Assembly (NCBI RefSeq): GCF_005222485.1
Contig: NZ_CP029078.1
Coordinates: forward strand, 8,061,501-8,125,500
Source: Streptomyces griseoviridis
GTDB lineage: Bacteria > Actinomycetota > Actinomycetes > Streptomycetales > Streptomycetaceae
Direction of reading: 5' to 3'
DNA length: 64,000 nt
A program made the position numbers and the translations under genes. The notes below the pieces were generated by a model. It made no database searches. It worked only from the letters and a program-made list of their open reading frames with translations, and had not been told where the DNA came from. Of this stretch, positions 17,462-26,900 are shown in pieces (within the stretch, counting starts at the first letter, position 1; each line of letters begins with the position of its first letter).

Positions 17462-18291
17462 CCGAGGGCCCCGGCCGGGGCGCCGGTGCGGCGCGAGTGG
17501 TGGTCGCGGACCCACTCAAGGACCAGGTCCCGGGTCCTTGCGGGCTGTTCGACCAGGACCGAGTGGCCCTGGTCGGGCAGCACCACCGTGCGGCACCCGG
17601 CGACCTTGGCCTCCAGGTCGGGCACCTGGGCGCTGAGCCCGGAGTCGCCGCCGAAGACGGCGAACAGCGGGCAGCGCAGCGCGGACAGGTCGTCGTCGAT
17701 GAGCCGCCCGGCCGGGACGTCCTCGGCCAGGGTGGTGGTCTGAAGGATGCGCGCGGCCCCACGGGAGAGCCGCGCGGTGTGCGCCCCGTACCGCTCCTTG
17801 ATCCATTCGATGGCGTGGTCGTGCACCAGGTCGCGGCGCGCGTGCGCCAGGCCCTCCGCCATGTGCCCCGCCCAGGCGGCCACCGGCGGCTCGGACTCGA
17901 TCATGGTGACGGTGGCGGTGCGCTCCGGGTGCCAGGCGGCGAACCCCGCGGCGACCGTGCCGCCGAAGGAGTTGCCGACCAGGTGCACCGGGCGGCGCTC
18001 GTCGAGGGCGTCGAGGAGCAGCGCCAGGTCCTCGACGAAGTCCTCCAGGCGGTAGCCGGTGGCAGGCCGGTCGGTGCGGCCGTGCCCGCGCAGGTCGTAC
18101 ATCACGGTGTCCATGCCCGCCGCGGACAGCGCGGGGCCGAGGGTGAAGTAGTAGCTGGCGAGGGAGTCGGTGAGCAGCCCGTGCACCAGGACGACGACCG
18201 GGGGCTCCCCGTCGGGCACCGTGCCGCCCGCCGCGCCCGCGGCCAGCCGCTGCACATGGGTGGTGATCTCGCCGGTGCGTGTCTTCGCCAT
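17458..18291 (-). CDS. Alpha/beta-hydrolase, possible chain-release thioesterase
   Basis: Hydrolase of 277 residues. Oxyanion HG at 37-38, nucleophile Ser108 in GNSFGG, acid near Asp216 and catalytic His243 in QGHSVLV give a complete triad. Neither megasynthase carries a thioesterase domain, so this free hydrolase in the same operon could release the acyl chain; that is inference. It starts 4 bp after the ACP stop and overlaps the glycosyltransferase start. Alternatives are a modifying esterase or an editing enzyme. Confidence 0.85.
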   Translation of the reverse strand: MAKTRTGEITTHVQRLAAGAAGGTVPDGEPPVVVLVHGLLTDSLASYYFTLGPALSAAGMDTVMYDLRGHGRTDRPATGYRLEDFVEDLALLLDALDERRPVHLVGNSFGGTVAAGFAAWHPERTATVTMIESEPPVAAWAGHMAEGLAHARRDLVHDHAIEWIKERYGAHTARLSRGAARILQTTTLAEDVPAGRLIDDDLSALRCPLFAVFGGDSGLSAQVPDLEAKVAGCRTVVLPDQGHSVLVEQPARTRDLVLEWVRDHHSRRTGAPAGALG

Positions 18292-18295
18292 CCGG

Positions 18296-18619
18296 TCAGC
18301 TCTCCTCGGTGGCGCGCAGCGACGCGACGACGTAGTCGGCGAGCCGGCCCACGGTCAGCTCGATGATCTCGTCGAGTTCCAGGTCGGCGACGAACAGCGC
18401 GAGGTTGACGCGGTCGCCGTACTCCTCGCGCAGCAGACCGGCGAGGGAGACCAGGTCGATGCTCTCCAGCTCCAGGTCGTCGTGGAAGAGGGTGTCGCGG
18501 CCGATCTCGGCGTCCTCGAGACCGGCGTCGGGCAGCTCGCGCAGCAGCGCGGCGATCCGCGCGAGGACGGTGCTCTCGTCGGCGACGGGCGTGGTGGGGG
18601 TGGTCGCCTCAGTGGTCAT
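18296..18619 (-). CDS. Free acyl carrier protein
   Basis: Carrier protein of 107 residues with the phosphopantetheine site at Ser53 (DDLELESIDLVSL). The Thr-rich first ~15 residues are an unstructured lead. Its start lies 11 bp inside the 3' end of the upstream megasynthase gene, with a GGAG site within that coding sequence. A discrete ACP in addition to the two built-in ACPs may carry a starter, the chain to be released, or a separately loaded unit. It is probably activated by the phosphopantetheinyl transferase domain at the end of the preceding protein. Confidence 0.92.
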   Translation of the reverse strand: MTTEATTPTTPVADESTVLARIAALLRELPDAGLEDAEIGRDTLFHDDLELESIDLVSLAGLLREEYGDRVNLALFVADLELDEIIELTVGRLADYVVASLRATEES

Positions 18620-21600
18620 GCCGGCTCTCCTGACTGACTGGCTCGGCGCCGCCCGTGGTCCAGGCGACGACGTACATCCGTTCGGGCAGCCCCGCGGGGG
18701 CCGCCACCTGACCGCAGCGCACTTCCCAGGCGCTGCCCGCGTGTTCCACCCGCAGCAGGTCCTGGCGGGCCGCGGTGACCCGGAAGTCCCCCGGCCGTCC
18801 GCCGAGTCCGGTGCCGCGCTCCTTCGCGACGGCTTCCTTCGCCGCCCAGAACCGGGTGAACCACAACGCTTCGCTCTCGTCGCCCGCGGCGACGGTCCTG
18901 GCGAGGAGCGCGCGCTCCTCGGGTCCGCAGGCCGCGTCGACGGTGCCCGCGGGTCTGGCGGTGACCTCTTCGAGGTCGATGCCGCAGGGGCCGCGGCGGG
19001 CCAGCGCCACGGCGGCCTCGGCGCAGTGCGCGAGGGAGACGGTCAGCCCCTCGCCGAGGTCCCGTCCGTGCACGCCGGTCACCACGGGACGGCCGCTGTC
19101 GTCGTTGTGCAGCGCGATCTCGGCCGGGTAGACCTCGTCGGCGCCCTCCGCCCACAGCAGCCGGCGCACCGCGTCCTTGGCGGCGATCCGGCCGAGCAGA
19201 TGACGGCGTCTGCGGGTCGGCGGCAGGGCCGCGTGGCGTTCGCGTTCGGCGCCGCCGAGCATGTTGCGCATGATCAGGTCGCGGGTGGCGAGATCCGGCC
19301 AGCGCTCGTGGACCACGCTCCAGCCCTCGGCGCGGGCCTCGGACAGGGTGTGCCGGCCGGGGAAGCGGTCCACGAGCCGGATGCCGGGGTCGGTGTCGAA
19401 GCGCCGGTCGGTCCAGCCCGTGCACTGCGCCCAGACCCGGCCCGCGTGGACGAGCTGCATGTCGGCGGTGAGCGTGGTCGGGGTGACCTCACGGACGCGG
19501 ATGTGGCAGTCGAGGGCGGTACCGGCGGCCGGCTCGGGGCCGAAGTAGTCGATCCTGGCCATGCCGACCGGGAAGACGGTGGTGCGCTCGGTGAGGCTGC
19601 TCATGATCCAGTAGCCGAGGAGCTGGCCGACGTTGTCGAGGAGCGCGCCGGGCGGTCCCGGCGCGGTGAGCACCCCGCGCACGTGGTGGTCGCCGATCGC
19701 GGTGAGTTCGGTGACGCCCTGGAAGGCGGGGCCGTGGAACATCCACCGCTCGCTGTAGAGCTGTTCGGCGGTGAGTCCGGGCGTCCGCTCGGCGGCCGGG
19801 TCGACCGGCCAGAGGGCGGGCGGAGGCGCGGACGCGGTCTCCGGCGCGAGCTGGACGACGGCGCCGGCGAAACCGGTGAGCGTGACCTCCACCCGGTCGG
19901 CTCCCAGGCGCCGCACGGCGACCGGCACGTCGGAGGCGGGCATGGCCTCGATCCACCTCTGGAGCCGCACCTGGTGCACGGCCACCGTCCGCCGTCCCGG
20001 CAGGGCCTGTTCGGCGATCCGGGTCAGATGGTCGATGACGGTGGTCGCGGGCACGATCGGCCACCGGTCGGCCTGGTCGGGCCAGCCGGGCCGCTGCCGG
20101 AAGAAGCAGTGGTCGAGGAGGTAGGGCATCCGCTCGACGTCGACCCGCAGCACGTCGGGCACCGGCGCGAGCCCGTCCCCGCCGAGGGGGCGGTCGGGAC
20201 CGGCGGTGCCGGCGGGCGCCCGGCGCGGCGCCGCGACAGCCGGACGGGGGGCGAAGGCCCTGGGGGCGGGGTGTGCCCGGATCGCGGCGAGGAGTTCCTC
20301 GGCGACGGCGGCGGTGTCGGTGAGCAGCGCGGAGAACTCGGCGGCGACGGAGCCCCGCCCACCGGCTAGGCCGAGCCGGCCGATCGGTCCGCCGGCTTGG
20401 CTTGTGCTGAGGGTGCCGTCTGTGTCGCTTGTGCGGAGGGTGCCGCCTGTGCTGACTGTGCCGCGTGCGTCGCGTGCGTCGCGTGCGTTGCGTGCGTCGC
20501 GTGCGTTGCGTGCGCTGCCTGTGCTGACTGTGCCGCCTGCGCCGGCCGAGCCGCCCGCGCCGCCCGCGCTGAGCGTGCCGGCCGAGCCGCTTGTTCCGCC
20601 CGTGCCACCCACGCTGGCCGAGTCGACTACGCCGCCTGTGCTGAGGGTGCCGGTCGAGCCGGCTGTGCCGCGTGCGTCGCGTGCGCTGACTATGCCGCCT
20701 GCGCCGCCTGCGCCGCCTGCGCCGCCTGTTCCGCCCGTGCCGCCCGTGCCGCCCGTGCTGAGCGTGCCGACCGGCGCGGATGTCCCGGGCCGGTCACGCG
20801 GCTCGACGCGGACGCCGGCGCGGACGTCGGTGAGGGCGACCGGCACGGCGGGCCGCGCGGCGCCCGGCGCCCGGTCGGCCGACGGGACGGCTGCCCCGGC
20901 CCGAGCCGCTGTCGGGACGGCCCGCGGGGCGTGATCCGCCGCCGGAACCGCTCGCGCGGCGTGATCGCCCATCGGAACCGCTCGCGGGGCGTGATCGCCC
21001 GCCGGAACCGCCCGCACGGAGTGACCCGCCGCCGGAACCGCCCGCGCGTGCCGTCCGCCGCGGTCGGGCCCCGATGCCGTCGCCCACCCGGCCCGGCCGG
21101 CGCTCGGGACGGCGACGGGTTCCGCTCCCGTCGTCCGGCCGCCCGCTGTCGCGAGCGTCCGCCGTGGCGCGAGAAGGCCGTGGTCCGTGGCCGGGAGGGA
21201 GACGAGGGCTCCACCGAGGTCGAGGCGCACCGGCGCGCGGCCGGCGGCCCGGGTCCGCCGGGCGCCCGAACTCGCCTTCGCCGCGGGCGGATCGAGCGGT
21301 CCGACGTCCGGTTCCGCGCCCTCCGTCCACAGCGCGGTCGCCACCCGGCGGAGTTGGGCGAGACTGTCGCGTGAGCCGACGTGGGCGGGCACCACCAGCC
21401 GGTCGCGGCCCGTGAGCGTGTCGTCGATGAGGGAGCCGAGCTGGCCCGCGCCCAGCGTCAGGAAGGCCCGGAAGCCCGCCCGGTACATCTCCAGGACGAG
21501 GGCGCGGAAGCGGACCGGTTCGAGGAGGTGGCGCACGAACAGCTCGCGGACCGCGTCCGGGTCGGCCGGGAAGGGGGCGGCGACGGTCGCGGACCACACG

Positions 21601-23945
21601 GGGGTGTGCGGCGGGTGCAGCCCGTACCGCTCGGCCGCGTCGCGGATCGGACCCAGGTAGGGCGCGAGCATCGGTGTGTGGAACCCGGAGCGGAACGGCA
21701 GCACCTGGGCGATGACGCCCTCGGCGCGGAAGCCGTCCACCAGCTCGGCGACGGCGTCCTCCGGGCCGCAGATCATCGACTGGCCGGGGGAGTTGTCGTG
21801 GCTGAGGACGACGTTCGCACGGCCGTCGAGCCGGCGCAGGACGCGGTCGGCCGCGGTGCCGACGACGGCGAAGGCCACTCCGGGCACCCGCAGCGCGTCC
21901 GGGTCGAAGCCGGCGAGGAAGGCGTCCACCTCCTCGGGCGCGTGCACCCCGGCCGCCGCCATCGCCGTCCACTCGCCCACGCTGTGGCCGGCGACGGCGT
22001 CGGGCCGCACGTCCAGGCGGCGCAGCGCGGTGTCGAGGAGCCGGCCCAACTGGAAGACGGCGGCGCCGTGCCGGCCGACGTCACCGACCTCGGCGGCCGG
22101 GCCGTGGGACCACTCCAGGCCGAGCCGGGCGGCGAGTTCGTCGACCCTGGGGGTGAACTCGGCCTCCAGGCCGGGGAAGACGAAGGCGGTGCGGCCACCC
22201 GCCGGGCCGAGGACCGGACGCGGGGTGAACCACACGTCGCTGCGGCCGCGCCACGGCTCGCCCTTGGCGACCGCCTTGCGGGCCAGTCCCAGGCGGCGCG
22301 CGGTGGGGTCGACGATGCCGAGCCGCACCGGGCCCGCGCCGGGCGCCCCGGTCTCGGGCAGGCTCGCGGCGAGCACCGCGCCGTCGTCCGCGTCGAGCAG
22401 GGCGGCCAGCTCCCCGGGGGTCGCGGCGGCCAGCCGCAGCACCCGCTCCGGCTCGCCGACGCTCACCCGCGGCCGCCGCGCCGGTGCCGCGGCGGGCTGT
22501 TCGAGGACGACATGGGCGTTGATGCCGCCGAAGCCGAAGGCGTTGACGGCGGCCCGGCGCGGGGCGCCGCCCGCGATCTCGTCCCAGGGGCGGGCGGCGG
22601 ACAGGGTGGTGAACCGGGTCGCTTCGAGGGCCGGGTTGGGGTCGTCGCAGTGCAGGGTCGGCGGCAGCGTCCCGTGGTGCAGGGCCAGCGCCGCCTTGAT
22701 CAGACCCGCCACGCCGGCGGCCGGCATGGTGTGCCCGATCTGCGACTTGACCGACCCGATGACCGCGCGGTGGCCGGTCGCTGGCCCGAATACCTCGGCC
22801 ACGGTGGTGAGTTCGGCCCGGTCGCCGGCGGCGGTCGCGGTGCCGTGCGCCTCCAGGAGCTGGAGCGCGTCGGCGGCCCGCGGGTCGAGCCCCGCCGCCT
22901 CCCACGCCTGCCGGACGGCCCGGATCTGGCCGCCAGGGTCGGGGTTGAAGAGGCTCGCGGTGCGCCCGTCGCCCGCCACCCCGGTGCCGCGGATCACCGC
23001 GTAGACGCGGTCCCCGTCGCGCTGGGCGTCCGCGAGCCGCTTGAGGACGACGACGCCGGTGCCCTCGCCGATCAGGACGCCGTCCGCGTCCCGGTGCAGC
23101 GGGCGGATGCGCTCGCTCGGGGAGAGCGCGCCGAGCTGCGTGAAGACGCTCCACAGGGTGAGGTCGTGGCAGTGGTGGACACCGCCCGCCAGCATCACGT
23201 CGCAGCGCCGTGAGGTGAGTTCGCGCACCGCGTGGTCCACCGCGACGAGAGAGGACGCGCAGGCGGCGTCCACGGTGTAGGCGGGGCCGCGCAGATCGAG
23301 CCGGTTGGCGACCCGGGAGGCGACCAGGTTGGGCACCAGGCCGATCGCGGACTCCGGCTCCTCGGGTCCGAGCCGGTCGCAGAACCCGGCGCGGACCGCC
23401 TCCAGTTGGGCCTCGTCGAGCTGCGGGGCCAGCTCGCGCAGGGTGTGCACGAGCTGGTTGGCGGTGCGCACCCGCTGGTCGAGCCGGACCAGGCCCGGCG
23501 TGAGGTAGCCGCCCCTGCCGAGCACGATACCGGCGCGTTCACGCCGGTCGGGCAGGACCGACTCGCCGCCCGCGTCGGCCAGCGAGCGGTGCGCCACGTC
23601 GAGCGCGATGAGCTGGTCGGGTTCGGTGGCGGGCACCGAGTTCGGCATGATCCCGAAGCGGGTCGGATCGAACTCGGCGCCGTCCACGAACCCGCCGCGA
23701 CGGCAGTAGAAGCGGTCGCTGCGGCGGTCGGGGGGCGGCCCCGACGGGTCGGCGGGCCGGTAGAAGAGCGGGTCCCAGCGGTCGGCGGGCACCTCGGAGA
23801 TCGCGTCCGCGCCGCTGACGATGTTCTGCCAGTACGTGGCCAGATCGGGGGCGCCGGGCAGCAGCACCTCCATGCCGACGACGGCGACCGGTTCCGGCCG
23901 GGCCGCGGGTCCGCCGGTGGCCGCGGGGGTGGCCATCGCGCTCAC
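18609..23945 (-). CDS. PUFA-synthase-like megasynthase 2: KS-AT-linker-DH-phosphopantetheinyl transferase
   Basis: Protein of 1778 residues. KS: Cys229 (DAACASS), His367 (EAHGTAT), His405 (SQIGHT). AT: Ser655 in GHSVGEW and a later FHTPML. Residues about 885-1260 are a low-complexity linker with 10-residue RAVPxxDHA repeats (969-1012) and Gly/Thr/Ala- and Asn/Ala/Arg/Asp-rich runs (1062-1162). DH double hotdog: His1279 (LLDHCFF) and Asp1437-xxx-Gln1441 (LLDNVGQ). PPTase: about 1585-1760 with Asp1657/Glu1659 (GIDLEE) and FWAAKEAVAK. It combines functions held by separate PfaB, PfaC and PfaE proteins in marine PUFA systems. GTG 23945 overlaps the upstream stop (GTGA); an ATG lies nine bases inside. 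Confidence 0.92.
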   Translation of the reverse strand: MSAMATPAATGGPAARPEPVAVVGMEVLLPGAPDLATYWQNIVSGADAISEVPADRWDPLFYRPADPSGPPPDRRSDRFYCRRGGFVDGAEFDPTRFGIMPNSVPATEPDQLIALDVAHRSLADAGGESVLPDRRERAGIVLGRGGYLTPGLVRLDQRVRTANQLVHTLRELAPQLDEAQLEAVRAGFCDRLGPEEPESAIGLVPNLVASRVANRLDLRGPAYTVDAACASSLVAVDHAVRELTSRRCDVMLAGGVHHCHDLTLWSVFTQLGALSPSERIRPLHRDADGVLIGEGTGVVVLKRLADAQRDGDRVYAVIRGTGVAGDGRTASLFNPDPGGQIRAVRQAWEAAGLDPRAADALQLLEAHGTATAAGDRAELTTVAEVFGPATGHRAVIGSVKSQIGHTMPAAGVAGLIKAALALHHGTLPPTLHCDDPNPALEATRFTTLSAARPWDEIAGGAPRRAAVNAFGFGGINAHVVLEQPAAAPARRPRVSVGEPERVLRLAAATPGELAALLDADDGAVLAASLPETGAPGAGPVRLGIVDPTARRLGLARKAVAKGEPWRGRSDVWFTPRPVLGPAGGRTAFVFPGLEAEFTPRVDELAARLGLEWSHGPAAEVGDVGRHGAAVFQLGRLLDTALRRLDVRPDAVAGHSVGEWTAMAAAGVHAPEEVDAFLAGFDPDALRVPGVAFAVVGTAADRVLRRLDGRANVVLSHDNSPGQSMICGPEDAVAELVDGFRAEGVIAQVLPFRSGFHTPMLAPYLGPIRDAAERYGLHPPHTPVWSATVAAPFPADPDAVRELFVRHLLEPVRFRALVLEMYRAGFRAFLTLGAGQLGSLIDDTLTGRDRLVVPAHVGSRDSLAQLRRVATALWTEGAEPDVGPLDPPAAKASSGARRTRAAGRAPVRLDLGGALVSLPATDHGLLAPRRTLATAGGRTTGAEPVAVPSAGRAGWATASGPDRGGRHARAVPAAGHSVRAVPAGDHAPRAVPMGDHAARAVPAADHAPRAVPTAARAGAAVPSADRAPGAARPAVPVALTDVRAGVRVEPRDRPGTSAPVGTLSTGGTGGTGGTGGAGGAGGAGGIVSARDARGTAGSTGTLSTGGVVDSASVGGTGGTSGSAGTLSAGGAGGSAGAGGTVSTGSARNARDARNARDARDARGTVSTGGTLRTSDTDGTLSTSQAGGPIGRLGLAGGRGSVAAEFSALLTDTAAVAEELLAAIRAHPAPRAFAPRPAVAAPRRAPAGTAGPDRPLGGDGLAPVPDVLRVDVERMPYLLDHCFFRQRPGWPDQADRWPIVPATTVIDHLTRIAEQALPGRRTVAVHQVRLQRWIEAMPASDVPVAVRRLGADRVEVTLTGFAGAVVQLAPETASAPPPALWPVDPAAERTPGLTAEQLYSERWMFHGPAFQGVTELTAIGDHHVRGVLTAPGPPGALLDNVGQLLGYWIMSSLTERTTVFPVGMARIDYFGPEPAAGTALDCHIRVREVTPTTLTADMQLVHAGRVWAQCTGWTDRRFDTDPGIRLVDRFPGRHTLSEARAEGWSVVHERWPDLATRDLIMRNMLGGAERERHAALPPTRRRRHLLGRIAAKDAVRRLLWAEGADEVYPAEIALHNDDSGRPVVTGVHGRDLGEGLTVSLAHCAEAAVALARRGPCGIDLEEVTARPAGTVDAACGPEERALLARTVAAGDESEALWFTRFWAAKEAVAKERGTGLGGRPGDFRVTAARQDLLRVEHAGSAWEVRCGQVAAPAGLPERMYVVAWTTGGAEPVSQESRHDH
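20460..20762. repeat. Low-complexity minisatellite inside megasynthase 2
   Basis: Short repeats on the minus strand encode Gly-Gly-Thr/Ala tracts and, at about 20460-20515, alternating GCGTGCGTC/GCGTGCGTT units for Ala-Arg-Asn/Asp runs. The frame stays open throughout. The tract separates the AT from the DH domain and is prone to length change by slippage. Confidence 0.8.
20894..21041. repeat. 30-bp tandem repeats in the megasynthase 2 linker
   Basis: About five in-frame copies on the minus strand encode ten-residue units of the form RAVPxxDHAx. They are adjacent to the Gly-rich minisatellite. Confidence 0.75.
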
Positions 23946-26900
23946 CAGCCGGAGGCGGTGTAGACGACGGTGTGCTCGTCCGGCGCGCCGTAGGCGAGTT
24001 CGCGCAGCAGGCTGAGCGGGCCCTCCTCCAGGTCGATCAGTTTGATGCCGCGCGCCGCGTAGGAGCGCATCAGCTCGGGGCCGACCATCCCGCCGCCGGT
24101 CTCGGACGCGGCCCAGGGGCCCCAGTGCACGGTCAGGCCGCGCCGCTCGGCGCCCGACCAGCGGCGGCCCAGCTCCTCCAGGACGTCGTTGGCCGCCGCG
24201 TAGTCGCTCTGGCCGCGGTTGCCGAGGGCGGCGGCGATGGAGCCGAAGAGGACCGCGAAGCGCGGGCTCACCGGCAGCCGGTCGACCGCGTCGAGGACGG
24301 TGCGGGCGCCGTCCGCCTTGGTGGCGAAGACCCGCGCGAAGGACTCGGGGGACTTCTCGGCGATCAGCTTGTCCTCGATGAGCCCGGCGGCGTGCACCAG
24401 ACCGTCGAGCCGTCCGTACTGGGCGTAGACCTGCTTGACGGCCGCGCCGACCGCCTCCGCGTCCCGCACGTCGACCCGCTGGTACTCGGCCTCGCCGCCC
24501 AGCTCGCGGACGGCGGCCAGGGTGGCGCGCACCTCGCGTTCGGCGAGGATCGCCGCGACCCGGCGTTCGGTCTCGGCGGGCGTGGTGGTGAGTCCCCCGG
24601 CGAGCAGCGCGCCCCGCAGCGCCGCCCGGTCCTGCGCGGTGGCGGTCAACTCCTCCTCGGAGGGCGCGGGTTCAGGGGTGCGGCCGAAGAGGACCAGACG
24701 GCAGCGGGACGCGGCGGCGAGGGTGCGGGCGAAGCGGGCGGTGATGCCACGGGCCCCGCCGACCAGGAGCACCACGCTGTCGCGGTCGAGCCCGACGGCC
24801 TCCGCCTCGGCGACGCCGTCTCCCGCGGGACCCGCGCCGCTGGTGGCGATCGCGCCGAGCGGGGTGGGCCGCAGGTGGAGGGCGCTGCGCCGGCCGCCCC
24901 GGTCGATGAGGACGACCGGTTCGCCCTCGGGGGCGGCGAGTTCGGCGAACAGCGCCTGGGCGGCCTCGGCGGGGCTCGCCGTGTCGTGGACCTCGGCCAG
25001 GGTGGCGCGGGTGCCGGGGTACTCGCGGGCCACCGTGCGGAAGAAGCCGCGCAGCCCGCTGGGCGTCCCGGTGCCGCGCCGGTCGGCGGCCAGCAGGCGG
25101 CGCGGCCCGGCGGCGAGCAGATGCTGATAGAGGGCGAACTCCGCAGGCAGGACGGGGCTTTCGGCGTCCAGCGGAGTGAGGTGTACGACGGTCTCGGCGC
25201 CGGTCGCGGGGAGGCCGCCCGCGGGGACCAGGTCGGCCGTGACGCCCGCCTCGGTCAGCAGCGCCGCCAGCGCGGTCGCAATCTCGCCGCCGCCGATCAG
25301 CAGCGCCCGGCCACCGGACTCGGGGCGGGCGGTGGCGGGTTCGAGGACACGTTCGGCGAACAGCAGCCGCTGCGGCGCGGTGATCTCCGGGCGCGGCCCG
25401 TCGGCGGCGGGCGCGACGGCGGGCGGGACCGCGGCGGGCGTGCTCGCGGGCGCGGTGCCGACGGCGGCTTCCAGAAGGGCGCTGAGCGCGCGGACGGTCC
25501 GGGCGCCGCCGAGCGCGTCGAGGTCCACCTCGGCGGTGTCGAGGCCGAGTCGGGCGCCGAGTTCACCGGCGATCTCGGTGCGTTTGATGGAGTCGACGCT
25601 GAGGTCGGCCTCCAGGTCGAGGTCCGCCTCCAGCATCTCCACCGGGTAGCCGGTGCGTTCGGCGACCACGGCGAGCACGGTGTCGAGGACCGGGAGTCCA
25701 CGGGCCGGGGCGTCGCCCGTCCCGCCGGCCGGGGCGAGCGCGGCACCCGGGTCGGTGCCGAGCCGGGCGGCGAGCAGCCCGGCGATGCCCTCGGCGGTGC
25801 GGACCCCGCTCAGCTCCTCCAACTGCTCGGCCGCGTCGCCGCCGATGCCGAGCCGGACCGCCAACTCACCGGCGATCTCGGTGCGTTTGATGGAGTCGAC
25901 GCTGAGGTCGGCCTCCAGGTCGAGGTCCGCCTCCAGCATCTCCACCGGGTACCCGGTGCGCTCAGCGATCACGCCGAGCACGGTGTCGAGGACCGAGGTG
26001 GCCGGTGCGCTGCCGGACGCGGTGACCGCCGTCGCGACGAGCGCGGTCGACGGGACGACGGCGGGCGCGGGCGCCGTGGCGAGGGACGGGACGGTCTCTG
26101 CGGGGGGCGGCGCCCACGCCGTCGCGGACGCGGGCTCGGGCGCTCCCAGGTAGGAGAGCAGGACGTCGCGCTGGGCGGAGACCATCTCCCGGCTGCTGCG
26201 GAGGAACTCCGCGATCAGCGCTTCGGGACCGGCGGCCGGCGCGGTGAGGGGACGCGGGTCTGACAAGGCGAACTCCGTCACGGGTCGGGCGGGGTGCAGG
26301 GCGTGCGGCGGGAGCGTGCCGTCGGCGCGGCGCAACAGGTGCCCGTCGACGGTGAATCCGGCCCGCCGCACGGAACCGGCGGTGGCGGGGTCGACGGTGT
26401 CGCGGCCGGTGAACAGCGGCCGGGCCCGCAACGCGACGCCGCTGACGGCGAGTTGGGCGAGCGCGGTGAGGAAGGCGGGGAGCCCGCCGTCGCGGACGCC
26501 CTCCAACGGGACGGCGCGGTGGGGGCGGTCGCCGAGCACGTCACCGACCAGACGGCTGAGCACCCGGCCCGGCCCGGCCTCCACGAAGACCCGCGCGCCC
26601 GCCTCGTACATCGCCTCGATCTGCTCGGCGAACCGGACCGGTGAGCCGAGTTGGGCCATCAGTTCGGCGCGGATGCCCGCGGCGCCCTCGGGGTAGGGGG
26701 CGGCGGTGCGGTTGGCCCAGACCGGGAAGGCCGGCGCGGGCAGGGCGAGTTCCCCGAGGTGGGCGCCGAAGTCGTCTCCCGCTCCGGCCAGCAGCGGGCT
26801 GTGGAAGGCGCAGGCCACCTTGAGCGGTTTTGCGGTGTGCCCGGCGTCCTTCAGATGGGCGACGGCGGCGGCGACGGCCTCGGTGGGGCCCGAAATTACC

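Noticed and set aside
20460..20762. CRISPR-like array
   Set aside because: The repeats are short, in frame and coding within one polypeptide, with no regular spacers.
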